This document shows, in pieces, positions 53,884-61,947 of a stretch of 64,000 nt of DNA. The notes beneath the pieces were generated by a model that made no database searches, was not told where the DNA came from, and worked only from the letters and a program-made list of their open reading frames with translations. Position 1 is the first letter of the stretch. Each line of letters starts with the position of its first letter. The stretch lies in NCBI RefSeq assembly GCF_900107765.1, contig NZ_FNQY01000014.1, positions 55,577-119,576 of the forward strand, read 5' to 3'. Both the position numbers and the translations under genes were made by a program. Source of the DNA: Arachidicoccus rhizosphaerae. GTDB lineage: Bacteria > Bacteroidota > Bacteroidia > Chitinophagales > Chitinophagaceae.

Positions 53884-56800
53884 ATGCAAAAACTGGTTTT
53901 GGCAGGTGCGTTTAGCCTTCTGGCCACTATGGCCATGGGACAATATGCGAATAGCGGTAGTCAAAAGCTTAAAAAAGCAGGTTCAGAAATTGGAAATCCC
54001 GGAGCCGTGATGGATTACCGGGTCAGTAAATCTTCCTGGAATCCCGATAGTCTGGGCAACCATAGAATCCTCGTTCAGGTGAGCCGCCAGGGCGCGGTAG
54101 CCAGGGTGGATATACCCTGGAGAAGAAGAGATGAGGACCCGGCCGCTAAAGGTATAATCGTAGTAGATGGTCAAACCGGCCAGGTCATTCAAAACAATCT
54201 GGCAGCAGATTTTACCAGAAGCAGCGGCACGGTATATTTTGAGCCGGTATCAGGTCCCGGTTCCTATTATATTTATTATATGCCTTATCATTTAAAAGGC
54301 ACCTATTATCCAAGTACCCAGTATTTAGCCGCCGGCAATCAGGCGGATGCCGCCTGGCTTCAGCAGGCGCAGCGTAATAAGGACATGATTAAAGCTACAG
54401 CCGTCAGCATCGAATCGGTGGACGCATTTAATCAGTATGGTCCCATGGAAGTCATATCGACGCCTAAGGAAGCAGCTGCGTTGATTGCTAAAAATCAGGG
54501 GGAAGCCTTTTTGGTTTTCCCGGAAGACAGAATGCATCCTATTCGTATGACCAGGGATTTGCCGTACCGCTGGATTCAAAAAGGCCCTTCTTCTACGTTT
54601 AAAGACACAGCGGACAGAGCAGAGAACTTTGCCTATCAGTTAGGGATATATGCCCATAAACAGGATTTAGCCGACGTAAAAGTGCAGTTTTCAGATCTTA
54701 CCACCAGTAACGGTAAGACTATAGCCCGTTCTGCTATTACCTGCATTAATAATACCGGCGTGAACTGGATCGGGCAGCGGGAGTCTTTTACGGTAAACGT
54801 TCCTAGAGGGCGGGTGCAGTCCCTTTGGTGTACAGTAGCTGTACCGGAAAATGCAGCGCCCGGACTTTATAAAGGAACAGCGAAGATCCTGACGGCAGAC
54901 GCCGGCAGTAAAACGATTCAGATTCAGTTGGAAGTAAAAGCAAGGCTGGCTAAGGATCATGGGGTGGATGAGCCCTGGAAGCAAACAAGGCTCGCCTGGC
55001 TGAACTCTACCCTGGCAGAGAAAAATACCGTGATTGCCCCTTATACGCCTTTAAAAAAGACAGGTAACAGTATTGATCTTTTAGGCAGGGAACTGGATGT
55101 GGCCAGGACTGGTTTTCCGGCCCAGATCAAAAGCTTCTTTGACTCCAGAATGACCTCCATTGTGGATTCCGGCAGGAACTTATTTACAGAGCCTGTTCAT
55201 TTTCATTTTAATAAGGCAGACGGTAAAGAGGTAAAGTTCTCCTCCGGCGCTATTGATTATACGGAAAATTCAGAAGGGACGGTTGCCTGGCAGGTGGATA
55301 ACAGCTCCAGTGAGCTGGATATGCTGGTCAAAGGTGCTTTGGAGTTTGACGGTTTTGTAAACTATACGGTCAAAGTGACGGCGCTTAAGGATGTGGACTT
55401 TAAAAATATCTCGCTGCATTTACCCATGGTGCCTGCTGCCACTAAATATATACTGGGACTCGGATTTGAAGGGCAGAAGACTCCTGGTGAAGTAGACTGG
55501 AAATGGCAGGTAGCCACCAAAAACCAGGATGGCGCCTGGCTGGGAGATGTAAATGCAGGGTTGCAATACTCTTTAAGGGATGAGCATTATGTAAGACCGC
55601 TCAATACCAATTTTTATCTGCAAAAGCCTTTACTGTTGCCGGTCTCCTGGGGCAATGAAGGGAAAGGGGGTGTTAAAATGGGTATGAAAGGAGCCGCTTA
55701 CCTGGTAGATAACTATACCGGGGCCAGAAGCCTTAAAAAAGGGGATACACTCTATTTTAATTTCAGGCTGTTGATTACTCCTTTTCATACATTGGATACC
55801 AAAGATCATTTTGCCAACAGGTATATCCATAAGTATTTAAACACGGACACCGCAAAAGCACTCGGTGCAACGGTGATCAATATACATCAGGGAACGCCGA
55901 TCAATCCCTATATCAACTATCCATTTATCCGGACCCGTGAAATGAAGGCTTATATTGACAGCGCACATAAGGACGGTATGAAAGTAAAGATCTATAATAC
56001 GGTCAGAGAGCTATCCAATAGGGCTTATGAGCTGCCTGCCTTGTTCAGCCTGGGCCATGAGATTTATTCAGCCGGCAAAGGCGGCGGTTATTCCTGGCTC
56101 AGGGAGCATCTGGATCAGGATTATATAGCCGCCTGGTATACGCCGGAAGAGAAAGACGCCGCTATCGTTAACAGCGGCATGAGCCGCTGGCATAACTACT
56201 ATGTGGAAGGCATGAACTGGCTGACCAAAAATATCGGCATTGACGGGGTGTATCTGGATGATGTGGCCTTTGACAGGGATATCATGAAAAGAATCAAAAG
56301 AGTCCTGACCAGTGATAACCACCCGGGCTTAATTGATCTGCACTCCGCCAGCCAATATGATAAAGCAGACGGATATATTAACAGCGCCATGTTGTACATG
56401 GAGCTCTTTCCTTATCTGAACAGACTCTGGTTCGGAGAGAAATTTGATTATGAAAACACTTCCAGTGATTATTACCTGACTGAGATGTCCGGTATCCCTT
56501 TTGGTCTGATGGGTGAGATGCTGGAACATGACGGTAACCCATGGCGCGGTATGGTATACGGGATGACAGACCGCCTGTTATGGTCCGAGTCAGCCGATCC
56601 CAGACCTTTATGGAAGGAGTGGGATGAATTTGGCATTAAAGACGCCGCAATGATTGGTTACTGGGCTACGGATAATCCGGTGACGACGGATAATGATAAG
56701 GTCCTGGCTACCGTTTATCAGAAAAAAGGTAAAGTACTGATTTCTATTGCCAGCTGGGCTCCTGAGTCAACGGATATTCATCTGAAAATCGACTGGAAGG

Positions 56801-56940
56801 CATTAGGTCTCAATCCGTCAAGTGCCATTCTTAAAGCACCTGCTATTGATAAGTTTCAGCAGGAACGCAGTTTTGATGTAAATGGAGCGATTCCGGTCGC
56901 ACCTAGTAAAGGCTGGCTGTTGGAACTGTCCGCCGAGTAG
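53884..56940 (+). CDS. Secreted GH123/DUF6067-like glycoside hydrolase
   Basis: A 1018-aa exported protein with signal peptide (MQKLVLAGAFSLLATMAMGQ); ATG 53884 is chosen for this reason over an in-frame start 60 bp upstream. The N-terminal half is beta-rich (GH123-N-like). Residues about 500-650 carry GLGFEGQKTPGEVDW, NQDGAWLGDVNAGLQYSLRDE and PLNTNFYLQKPLLLPVSWGN. A barrel-like region from about 660 has TVINIHQGT and YNTVRELS. The acidic block DGVYLDDVAFDRD (about 783-795) is likely the active-site strand. It resembles Bacteroidota glycoside-hydrolase domain proteins annotated DUF6067. The substrate is unknown. Confidence 0.75.
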   Translation: MQKLVLAGAFSLLATMAMGQYANSGSQKLKKAGSEIGNPGAVMDYRVSKSSWNPDSLGNHRILVQVSRQGAVARVDIPWRRRDEDPAAKGIIVVDGQTGQVIQNNLAADFTRSSGTVYFEPVSGPGSYYIYYMPYHLKGTYYPSTQYLAAGNQADAAWLQQAQRNKDMIKATAVSIESVDAFNQYGPMEVISTPKEAAALIAKNQGEAFLVFPEDRMHPIRMTRDLPYRWIQKGPSSTFKDTADRAENFAYQLGIYAHKQDLADVKVQFSDLTTSNGKTIARSAITCINNTGVNWIGQRESFTVNVPRGRVQSLWCTVAVPENAAPGLYKGTAKILTADAGSKTIQIQLEVKARLAKDHGVDEPWKQTRLAWLNSTLAEKNTVIAPYTPLKKTGNSIDLLGRELDVARTGFPAQIKSFFDSRMTSIVDSGRNLFTEPVHFHFNKADGKEVKFSSGAIDYTENSEGTVAWQVDNSSSELDMLVKGALEFDGFVNYTVKVTALKDVDFKNISLHLPMVPAATKYILGLGFEGQKTPGEVDWKWQVATKNQDGAWLGDVNAGLQYSLRDEHYVRPLNTNFYLQKPLLLPVSWGNEGKGGVKMGMKGAAYLVDNYTGARSLKKGDTLYFNFRLLITPFHTLDTKDHFANRYIHKYLNTDTAKALGATVINIHQGTPINPYINYPFIRTREMKAYIDSAHKDGMKVKIYNTVRELSNRAYELPALFSLGHEIYSAGKGGGYSWLREHLDQDYIAAWYTPEEKDAAIVNSGMSRWHNYYVEGMNWLTKNIGIDGVYLDDVAFDRDIMKRIKRVLTSDNHPGLIDLHSASQYDKADGYINSAMLYMELFPYLNRLWFGEKFDYENTSSDYYLTEMSGIPFGLMGEMLEHDGNPWRGMVYGMTDRLLWSESADPRPLWKEWDEFGIKDAAMIGYWATDNPVTTDNDKVLATVYQKKGKVLISIASWAPESTDIHLKIDWKALGLNPSSAILKAPAIDKFQQERSFDVNGAIPVAPSKGWLLELSAE

Positions 56941-56979
56941 CGGGTTTTGGTTGATGGATGAGTCCATACTTGTAAGATT

Positions 56980-57024
56980 AAAAAGCGCCGGTTCTTAGCT
57001 CAGGCAAGAGACCGGCGCTTTTTC
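56980..57024 (+). terminator. Intrinsic terminator after the GH123-like gene
   Basis: AAAAAGCGCCGGT (56980-56992) pairs perfectly with ACCGGCGCTTTTT (57011-57023), and the T run forms the stem base. It lies about 40 bp behind the stop. Confidence 0.85.
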
Positions 57025-57180
57025 TTTGGCGTTACTGGGCTGGTTAAAAAAGAAAAGGAGCTAAAGGCCTGAGGGTCAAGAAAAGATAAGTGGATATCAG
57101 GCCGCTTCACCCGGACCTTACCTTTCCAGGGAGATAGTAGGTGTAGTGTACTTGGTGGCAGGGGTAATCTTTGAATTGTT

Positions 57181-57188
57181 TAACTTTG
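57181..57188 (+). promoter_or_regulatory. TAnnTTTG box just upstream of the AraC gene
   Basis: TAACTTTG is a perfect -7 match ending 5 nt before ATG 57194. Transcription would start about at the ATG, giving a leaderless or nearly leaderless mRNA. Otherwise the box is a chance match and the real start is elsewhere. Confidence 0.4.
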
Positions 57189-57193
57189 CCACT

Positions 57194-58111
57194 ATGGAAA
57201 GCTTAGAAACAATACAAGAGTATTATGAGGCAACCTGCAGGAGTATGCCCCTGGATTTGCAAAGAGGCAGCGGGCTCACGCGGCATTTTAATGTGTTTTT
57301 GCGTAATAATTGCTTCAAGACCCTGCCTTTTATCCGAAGAGATTATTATAAAATATGCCTCTGTAAAGGCAATGCCATTCTGTTTACAGAGAAGGGTGAG
57401 GTCGAAGTAAAAACGCCCACTTTATTTTTTTCAAGCCCAAGGGTCAGGTTTGGCTGGCGAAATATCTCTGAGGAACAACAAGGCTATGTCTGTGTTTTTA
57501 ATGAAGTCTTTGTGACACCCGGTATAAGAGCGGATCTTAAAAGGCTGCATCAGGTTTTTGAAAAGGATATTTACCCGCTGGTGCCGCTTACAGAAGCGCA
57601 ATATGAACAATTAGCTGGCTATTTTGGTTCAATGGCCAGTGAATATAAAGAGTGCTATGCCTTTAAGGATGAGCTTATCAGGCATCTGTTGAAGGTGATC
57701 ATCCTCACAGGGATTAAAATCAGGGGAGAACTGGCGCCTGTGGATAATCAGGAAAGAAAAGATTTTCAGGTAGGCAGATTTTTGGATTTGCTGGATAGTC
57801 AGTTCCCAATTGATTCTCCCCGTAATACCATTGATCTTAAAACGCCGGCAGATTTTGCCGGCCGGCTTAATATTCATATCAATCATTTAAATCATCTCAT
57901 TAAGTTGCACACGGGTAAGACAACGGGGCAGTTGATTGCTGAAAAGAAAATAGCGGAGGCCTTATCCCTGCTTAAAAATACCGACTGGACGGTTCAGGAG
58001 ATCAGCGCCAGTCTGGGTTTTGAATACCCTCAGTATTTTAATCTGTTTTTCAAACGCCAGACCGGGAAAAACCCTAAAGCTTACAGGTCGCGCTTGGTCG
58101 CTCACATTTGA
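57194..58111 (+). CDS. AraC family transcriptional regulator
   Basis: A 305-aa regulator. The N-terminal cupin-like part (about residues 25-150, for example LPFIRRDYYKICLCKGNAILFTEKGEVEV) senses an unknown signal. The C-terminal two-helix-turn-helix domain (about 210-300) has LNIHINHLNHLIKLHTGKTTGQLI and WTVQEISASLGFEYPQYFNLFFKRQTGKNPKAYR. ATG 57194 is used because the 16 residues before it look non-coding. The MFS pump gene follows 78 bp later on the same strand and is a likely target (inference). Confidence 0.9.
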   Translation: MESLETIQEYYEATCRSMPLDLQRGSGLTRHFNVFLRNNCFKTLPFIRRDYYKICLCKGNAILFTEKGEVEVKTPTLFFSSPRVRFGWRNISEEQQGYVCVFNEVFVTPGIRADLKRLHQVFEKDIYPLVPLTEAQYEQLAGYFGSMASEYKECYAFKDELIRHLLKVIILTGIKIRGELAPVDNQERKDFQVGRFLDLLDSQFPIDSPRNTIDLKTPADFAGRLNIHINHLNHLIKLHTGKTTGQLIAEKKIAEALSLLKNTDWTVQEISASLGFEYPQYFNLFFKRQTGKNPKAYRSRLVAHI

Positions 58112-58163
58112 TTTGTATAATAATTACTTTGATTTCCTTATTTTTTACTATGCAAAGGCTGTT

Positions 58164-58171
58164 TAATTTTG
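58164..58171 (+). promoter_or_regulatory. TAnnTTTG box before the MFS gene
   Basis: TAATTTTG matches the -7 consensus. It would start transcription near 58178, about 12 nt before ATG 58190, and supports that start over an in-frame TTG at 58169. No spaced TTG is seen. Confidence 0.4.
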
Positions 58172-58189
58172 CCTTTTAATTTAATTAGT

Positions 58190-59404
58190 ATGAGGCAGAT
58201 TGTTGAAAGTAACAGTAAGGCGAGCACGATTATCGCATTTTCCCTGATTCCACTCTCGGGACTGGCCACAGATATTTATATCCCGTCACTTCCGGATATG
58301 GCTACCGCGTTTCAGGTTGGATCTGTCAGTATCCAACAGACCCTGATTCTTTTTTTGATCAGTTACGGGGTGATTCAGTTTTTTGCAGGCAGTGTTCTGG
58401 ATAGTTTTGGCCGGTACAGAATCGGTTTAATCTCTTTGTTTGTGTTTGCAATCAGTAACCTGTTTATCATTCATACCAGGAGCCTGGAGATGATTTATGC
58501 CATGCGTATTGTCCAAGGGGCATCTACGGCGTTTATCGTTGTGGGTAAACGCGCCTTCTTTGTAGATGTCTTTACAGGGGAAAAACAAAAGCACTATACG
58601 AGTCTGCTTACCATCGTATGGGCGACGGCGCCCATTACAGCACCCTTCCTGGGCGGGTTTCTGCAAACCAGTTTTGGATGGACCTCCAATTTTTATCTGC
58701 TGGGCGCTTACGGGGCGGTGATGCTGGTGCTGGAACTTATTTACGGCGGAGAAACACTGCGTTATCCGGTGGCCTTCAAAGGGAAAAAGATTGTAGAAGT
58801 CTATAAAAAACTTATCGGCACCTTTGATTTTAGTTTGGGCATCTTAGTGCTGGGTATCTGTTATTCCATGGTGATGGTTTTCGGGATGTCTGTCCCCTTT
58901 ATTGTGGAACATAAATATCATCTTTCACCGGTTATCACCGGTTATTGTGCACTGCTGTCCGGGTTGGCCATGTTTTTTGGTGGCATTATCGGAAAAATGC
59001 TTAAAAAAGGATCGATTCCTGTAAATGCCAGCAGGGCTAACGGGCTTCAGGTGACTCTGATATTATTATTTATGGTTTCCTCTTCCCTGTTTAATCAGCT
59101 GCCACTCATGATGGTATTTGTGGTACTGATCCATATGATGGTCGGTTTGATTTATAACCTGTTTTTTACCTATTGCGTGACAAGGTTCCCTAAAAATGCC
59201 GGGATGGCCAGTGGGATTACAAGTGGAGGATCCTATATGGTGACTTCTGTTGTCAGCACTGCAGTGCTGGCTATTATCCATGTTACCGGTGAAGCTACAC
59301 TGGCCATTGGATATTTAATACTTGGGGTGCTGGCCGCACTGGTATTGCTGTCGATCCGTATCAATGCTAAAAGTGGACAGAAGAAATTGGCGATTCAGGC
59401 TTAA
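58190..59404 (+). CDS. Bcr/CflA-type MFS drug efflux pump
   Basis: A 404-aa carrier with 12 predicted helices. The Bcr/CflA start is clear: LIPLSGLATDIYIPSLPDMATAFQ (about residues 18-41), QQTLILFLISYGVIQFFAGSVLDSFGRYRI with the GxxxDxxGR-type loop (about 47-76), and MRIVQGASTAFIVVGKRAFFVDVF. It exports drugs or metabolites with proton exchange; substrates are unknown. The preceding AraC gene probably controls it. Confidence 0.9.
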   Translation: MRQIVESNSKASTIIAFSLIPLSGLATDIYIPSLPDMATAFQVGSVSIQQTLILFLISYGVIQFFAGSVLDSFGRYRIGLISLFVFAISNLFIIHTRSLEMIYAMRIVQGASTAFIVVGKRAFFVDVFTGEKQKHYTSLLTIVWATAPITAPFLGGFLQTSFGWTSNFYLLGAYGAVMLVLELIYGGETLRYPVAFKGKKIVEVYKKLIGTFDFSLGILVLGICYSMVMVFGMSVPFIVEHKYHLSPVITGYCALLSGLAMFFGGIIGKMLKKGSIPVNASRANGLQVTLILLFMVSSSLFNQLPLMMVFVVLIHMMVGLIYNLFFTYCVTRFPKNAGMASGITSGGSYMVTSVVSTAVLAIIHVTGEATLAIGYLILGVLAALVLLSIRINAKSGQKKLAIQA

Positions 59405-59516
59405 GGCCAGCGGATTTATCAAGGCAAATCAGGAAGGAAAAGGCAATTATATAAAATATATTACCTTTTAATAATATACATGATATTGTAAATTATGACT
59501 AATCCGGCCAATATTT

Positions 59517-59580
59517 ATAATATGTAAAGTGAAACGCTCATAATATGTAAAGTGAAATACTCATAATATGTAAAGTTGTA
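59517..59580. repeat. 23-bp tandem direct repeat, about 2.7 copies
   Basis: Unit 1 (59517-59539) and unit 2 (59540-59562) share ATAATATGTAAAGTGAAA, then CGCTC or TACTC. Unit 3 (59563-59580) is partial, ATAATATGTAAAGTTG. Such short tandem units resemble iterons, regulator-binding arrays, or the multiple end-repeats of some insertion sequences (for example IS21-like); no matching element is present here. Confidence 0.85.
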
Positions 59581-59893
59581 GTTTAATAAATTTACTAGTA
59601 ATTTATTATATATATTTATAATTTATTATGTCTTAGTCCTAAAATTTGATTAGAGTCCTCGGGATTCATATTAAGAAGAGGCTTGAAGGCACGCCGTAAA
59701 AAAGAATGCTTCGTTATAATTTTCAGAAAGCTGGCTGTGGGGGGATAAAGATCAATAGGGTGCCATGATGGCCTATGATTGCTGTACTGTTTATCGAAAG
59801 AAATGATAGAAATTGCTCAAGTAATGGTTAGGTTTGAACAGTGGCTGCGGATAAAATACTCTGATATGAACTTTTTTAATTTAATAATTATAC

Positions 59894-59957
59894 GTGAAAA
59901 TTTCACATATTTATTGCAGATTAAAAAAAGATCGGTATTTTGCGTGAAATTTTCACG
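59894..59957 (+). promoter_or_regulatory. Two mutually complementary palindromes, likely operator pair of rloA
   Basis: GTGAAAATTTCAC (59894-59906) and CGTGAAATTTTCACG (59943-59957) are palindromes, and the 13-bp core of one is the exact reverse complement of the other. Their centres are 50 bp apart (59900 and 59950). The second ends 3 bp before the chosen start ATG 59961. They suit a dimeric repressor that bends or loops the promoter DNA. No regulator gene is adjacent. Confidence 0.6.
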
Positions 59958-59960
59958 TAT

Positions 59961-61313
59961 ATGTTAGTAAGGTTTGTTTTGGAAAACATGTTCTCATTTG
60001 AAAAACGTAAGGAATTTTCGACTATAGCCAATAGTCGATTAAAAACTTTGCATGATCATATTTATAATATAGATAACTTTCAAATTCTTAAATTATCTTC
60101 TGTTTATGGAGCAAATGGTTCCGGAAAATCAAACTTAATAAAATCCTTAGATTATTTAAAACGATTAGTTACTCGGGATGAAATGCCCTTAAAATATAAA
60201 AATACCCGTTTCAAATTTACCGATAATAAAAAGCAGATTTTAGTTATTGAGTTTATTCAAAATCAGAAAGGTTTTTTATATGGACTTGAAATAGTTGATA
60301 ATAAAATAATGACTGAGGAATTATATATTTCGGGACTTGGGAAAAATGAGGATTTCCTTCTTTATGAACGTAAGATGGAGAATGGAAAAACCCAAATAAA
60401 ATTTTTTGATGATTTTGAAAAAGATGAAAAAAGCAAGGTTATTAAAGAGGTATTAATTGAAGAATTCGTAAGAATTGATAGGCCAATAATCAAATTATTG
60501 GCAAACCGAGAAAATGAAAATTTAAGAGAAATTAAAAATGCATTTGGGTGGTTTACTGAAACTTTACAGATAATTACGCCTGATTCTAAGCCAATTGCAT
60601 TAGCACACAGAATTGAAATAGATAAATCCTTTAAAGAGTTTGCAGAAGATTTAATGCGTACCTTTAATATAGGTATAAAGGCACTTAATACAGAAAGAAC
60701 AAGTATATACGATTTTTTTGGCCAAGATAATTCAAATGAAATCGATGACCTGATATCAAGATTAGAGAAAACTAAGAACAAAATCATAGGTTTACGAACA
60801 AGAAAGGGAGAAGAAATAATAGTTGCAAAAGAAGGTGAAGATTATATCGTTAAAATATTAGAAATTGAACACGAGGCAAACAATATTACTAAACCATTTT
60901 CTTTGGAAGAAGAGTCGGATGGTACTATTCGATTGTTAGATTTTGTTCCTGCCTTTAAAAATATTCTATTCGATGATAAAGTCATTTTTGTAGATGAAAT
61001 CGAAAGGAGTATTCACCCCTTATTGATAAAGGAATTGATTAGGAAGTTTTCAGAGCAAAAGGAAACTAAAGGACAATTGATATTCACTACGCACGAATCA
61101 AATTTGCTTGACCAAAGTATATTTAGACAAGATGAAATTTGGTTTTCTGAAAAGGATTTTGAAGGAGCTACTGATATTTATTCTTTAAGTGACTTTAAAG
61201 AGCATAAAACAATTGATATTCGCAAAGGTTATTTAAATGGGAGATATGGTTCAATACCATTCTTAGGCAATTTGAAAGATTTAAACTGGGTTGATTATGA
61301 TATTAACGAATAG
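59961..61313 (+). CDS. RloA-like AAA/ABC-type ATPase (AbiL/PARIS-like defence)
   Basis: A 450-aa ATPase of the AAA_15/AAA_21 ABC-like group. The start MLVRFVLENMFSFEKRKEFSTIA is characteristic, so ATG 59961 is chosen over an in-frame TTG 21 bp upstream that would run through the palindrome. Walker A is VYGANGSGKSNLIK (about residues 48-61). The signature-like EEESDGTIRLLDF is at about 317-329. Walker B is KVIFVDEIERSIHP (about 340-353), and the TTHESNLLD switch follows. Such ATPases pair with Toprim-like effectors (RloB, AbiLii, AriB) in abortive-infection systems. It overlaps the RloB-like gene by 17 nt. Confidence 0.85.
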   Translation: MLVRFVLENMFSFEKRKEFSTIANSRLKTLHDHIYNIDNFQILKLSSVYGANGSGKSNLIKSLDYLKRLVTRDEMPLKYKNTRFKFTDNKKQILVIEFIQNQKGFLYGLEIVDNKIMTEELYISGLGKNEDFLLYERKMENGKTQIKFFDDFEKDEKSKVIKEVLIEEFVRIDRPIIKLLANRENENLREIKNAFGWFTETLQIITPDSKPIALAHRIEIDKSFKEFAEDLMRTFNIGIKALNTERTSIYDFFGQDNSNEIDDLISRLEKTKNKIIGLRTRKGEEIIVAKEGEDYIVKILEIEHEANNITKPFSLEEESDGTIRLLDFVPAFKNILFDDKVIFVDEIERSIHPLLIKELIRKFSEQKETKGQLIFTTHESNLLDQSIFRQDEIWFSEKDFEGATDIYSLSDFKEHKTIDIRKGYLNGRYGSIPFLGNLKDLNWVDYDINE

Positions 61314-61587
61314 GCTTTTTGAACGTAATGTGCCCAGCAGAAATGCAAAGTCAATTTTTATTTTTTGTGAGGGACGTCGTCGAGAATATGATTACTTCAA
61401 ATATTTCAAAGAAAAAGATTCAAGAATTAATATAGAAATTCATAAAATAGCCCCTGATGATAATAATTCTCCAGAAGGGTTATTTGATATTGCAGTCAAT
61501 GCATTTTGCCCAATTGAAGAAAAGGGCTATAAGCCTAAATACGATTTAATTGAGGGTGATGAAGTGTGGATTGTACTTGATACGTAA
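61297..61587 (+). pseudogene. RloB-like effector, truncated by an IS66 element
   Basis: The first 96 codons of an RloB-family gene remain. ATG 61297 overlaps the ATPase stop by 17 nt. The conserved FIFCEGRRREYDYFKYF (Toprim-type glutamate) is present, and the frame reaches GDEVWIVLDT. The next codon TAA (61585-61587) comes from the end of the IS66 element. Full RloB proteins are about 200 aa, and the motif here should continue as D-x-D, so the break falls in the presumed metal-binding site. The rest of the gene should lie right of the window. The fragment is presumably inactive. Confidence 0.85.
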
Positions 61588-61610
61588 GCGTTCGGCGAGA
61601 ACCGTCATTG
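61584..61610 (+). repeat. Left terminal inverted repeat of the IS66 element
   Basis: The sequence begins GTAAGCGTTCGGC and pairs with the right end with a single mismatch (position 14) over 27 bp. It supplies the stop codon of the truncated RloB frame. Confidence 0.92.
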
Positions 61611-61656
61611 TCATTAAATACCCGGGATTTACTTTTGCCATCTAAAATTGATAATT

Positions 61657-61947
61657 ATGACAAAGGTAAATCGGGAAGAAGTTATGGCGTTAATCAACAG
61701 CAAGCCTGATGGGCAGCGAGTCAAGAATTTCTGCGCAGAAAAGGGAATCACTGAAACGTTTTATTACTACTGGCGCAATAAATTAAACAAGAGTAAATCA
61801 GATAGTGTATCTGCCGGATTTATTCCCGTTCGTATTAAGGATATCTCTCAAAACGGGCACCTATTGGCGAGTATTGATTTACCGGGAAAAGCCGTGATCC
61901 ATGTGTATGATGCGACAGTTATAGCTGCGCTCATGCATATTTTATAG
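61657..61947 (+). CDS. IS66 TnpA-like accessory protein, opposite strand to tnpBC
   Basis: A 96-aa helix-turn-helix protein: INSKPDGQRVKNFCAEKGITETFYYYWRNKLNKS (about residues 13-46) matches the IS66 TnpA pattern, and FIPVRI / IDLPGKAVIHVYD is the usual C-terminal part. ATG 61657 is preferred to an in-frame TTG 9 bp upstream. In canonical IS66 elements tnpA, tnpB and tnpC share one direction; here tnpA runs toward tnpC and overlaps its 3' end by 17 bp. It may regulate or assist transposition. Confidence 0.85.
   Translation: MTKVNREEVMALINSKPDGQRVKNFCAEKGITETFYYYWRNKLNKSKSDSVSAGFIPVRIKDISQNGHLLASIDLPGKAVIHVYDATVIAALMHIL

Larger units (their letters stand above)
59405..59960 (+). other. AT-rich spacer between the MFS gene and the RloA-like gene
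   Basis: This 556-bp stretch marks the left border of the accessory island. It contains the tandem repeat at 59517-59580 and two palindromes at 59894-59957, described separately. Between them (59581-59890) no gene is supported; a 62-codon frame there has no coding character. The base composition is clearly more A/T-rich than the MFS gene. Confidence 0.55.

Noticed and set aside
59779..59967. 62-codon frame before the RloA-like gene
   Set aside because: It crosses both palindromes and overlaps the ATPase start; composition is that of AT-rich spacer.
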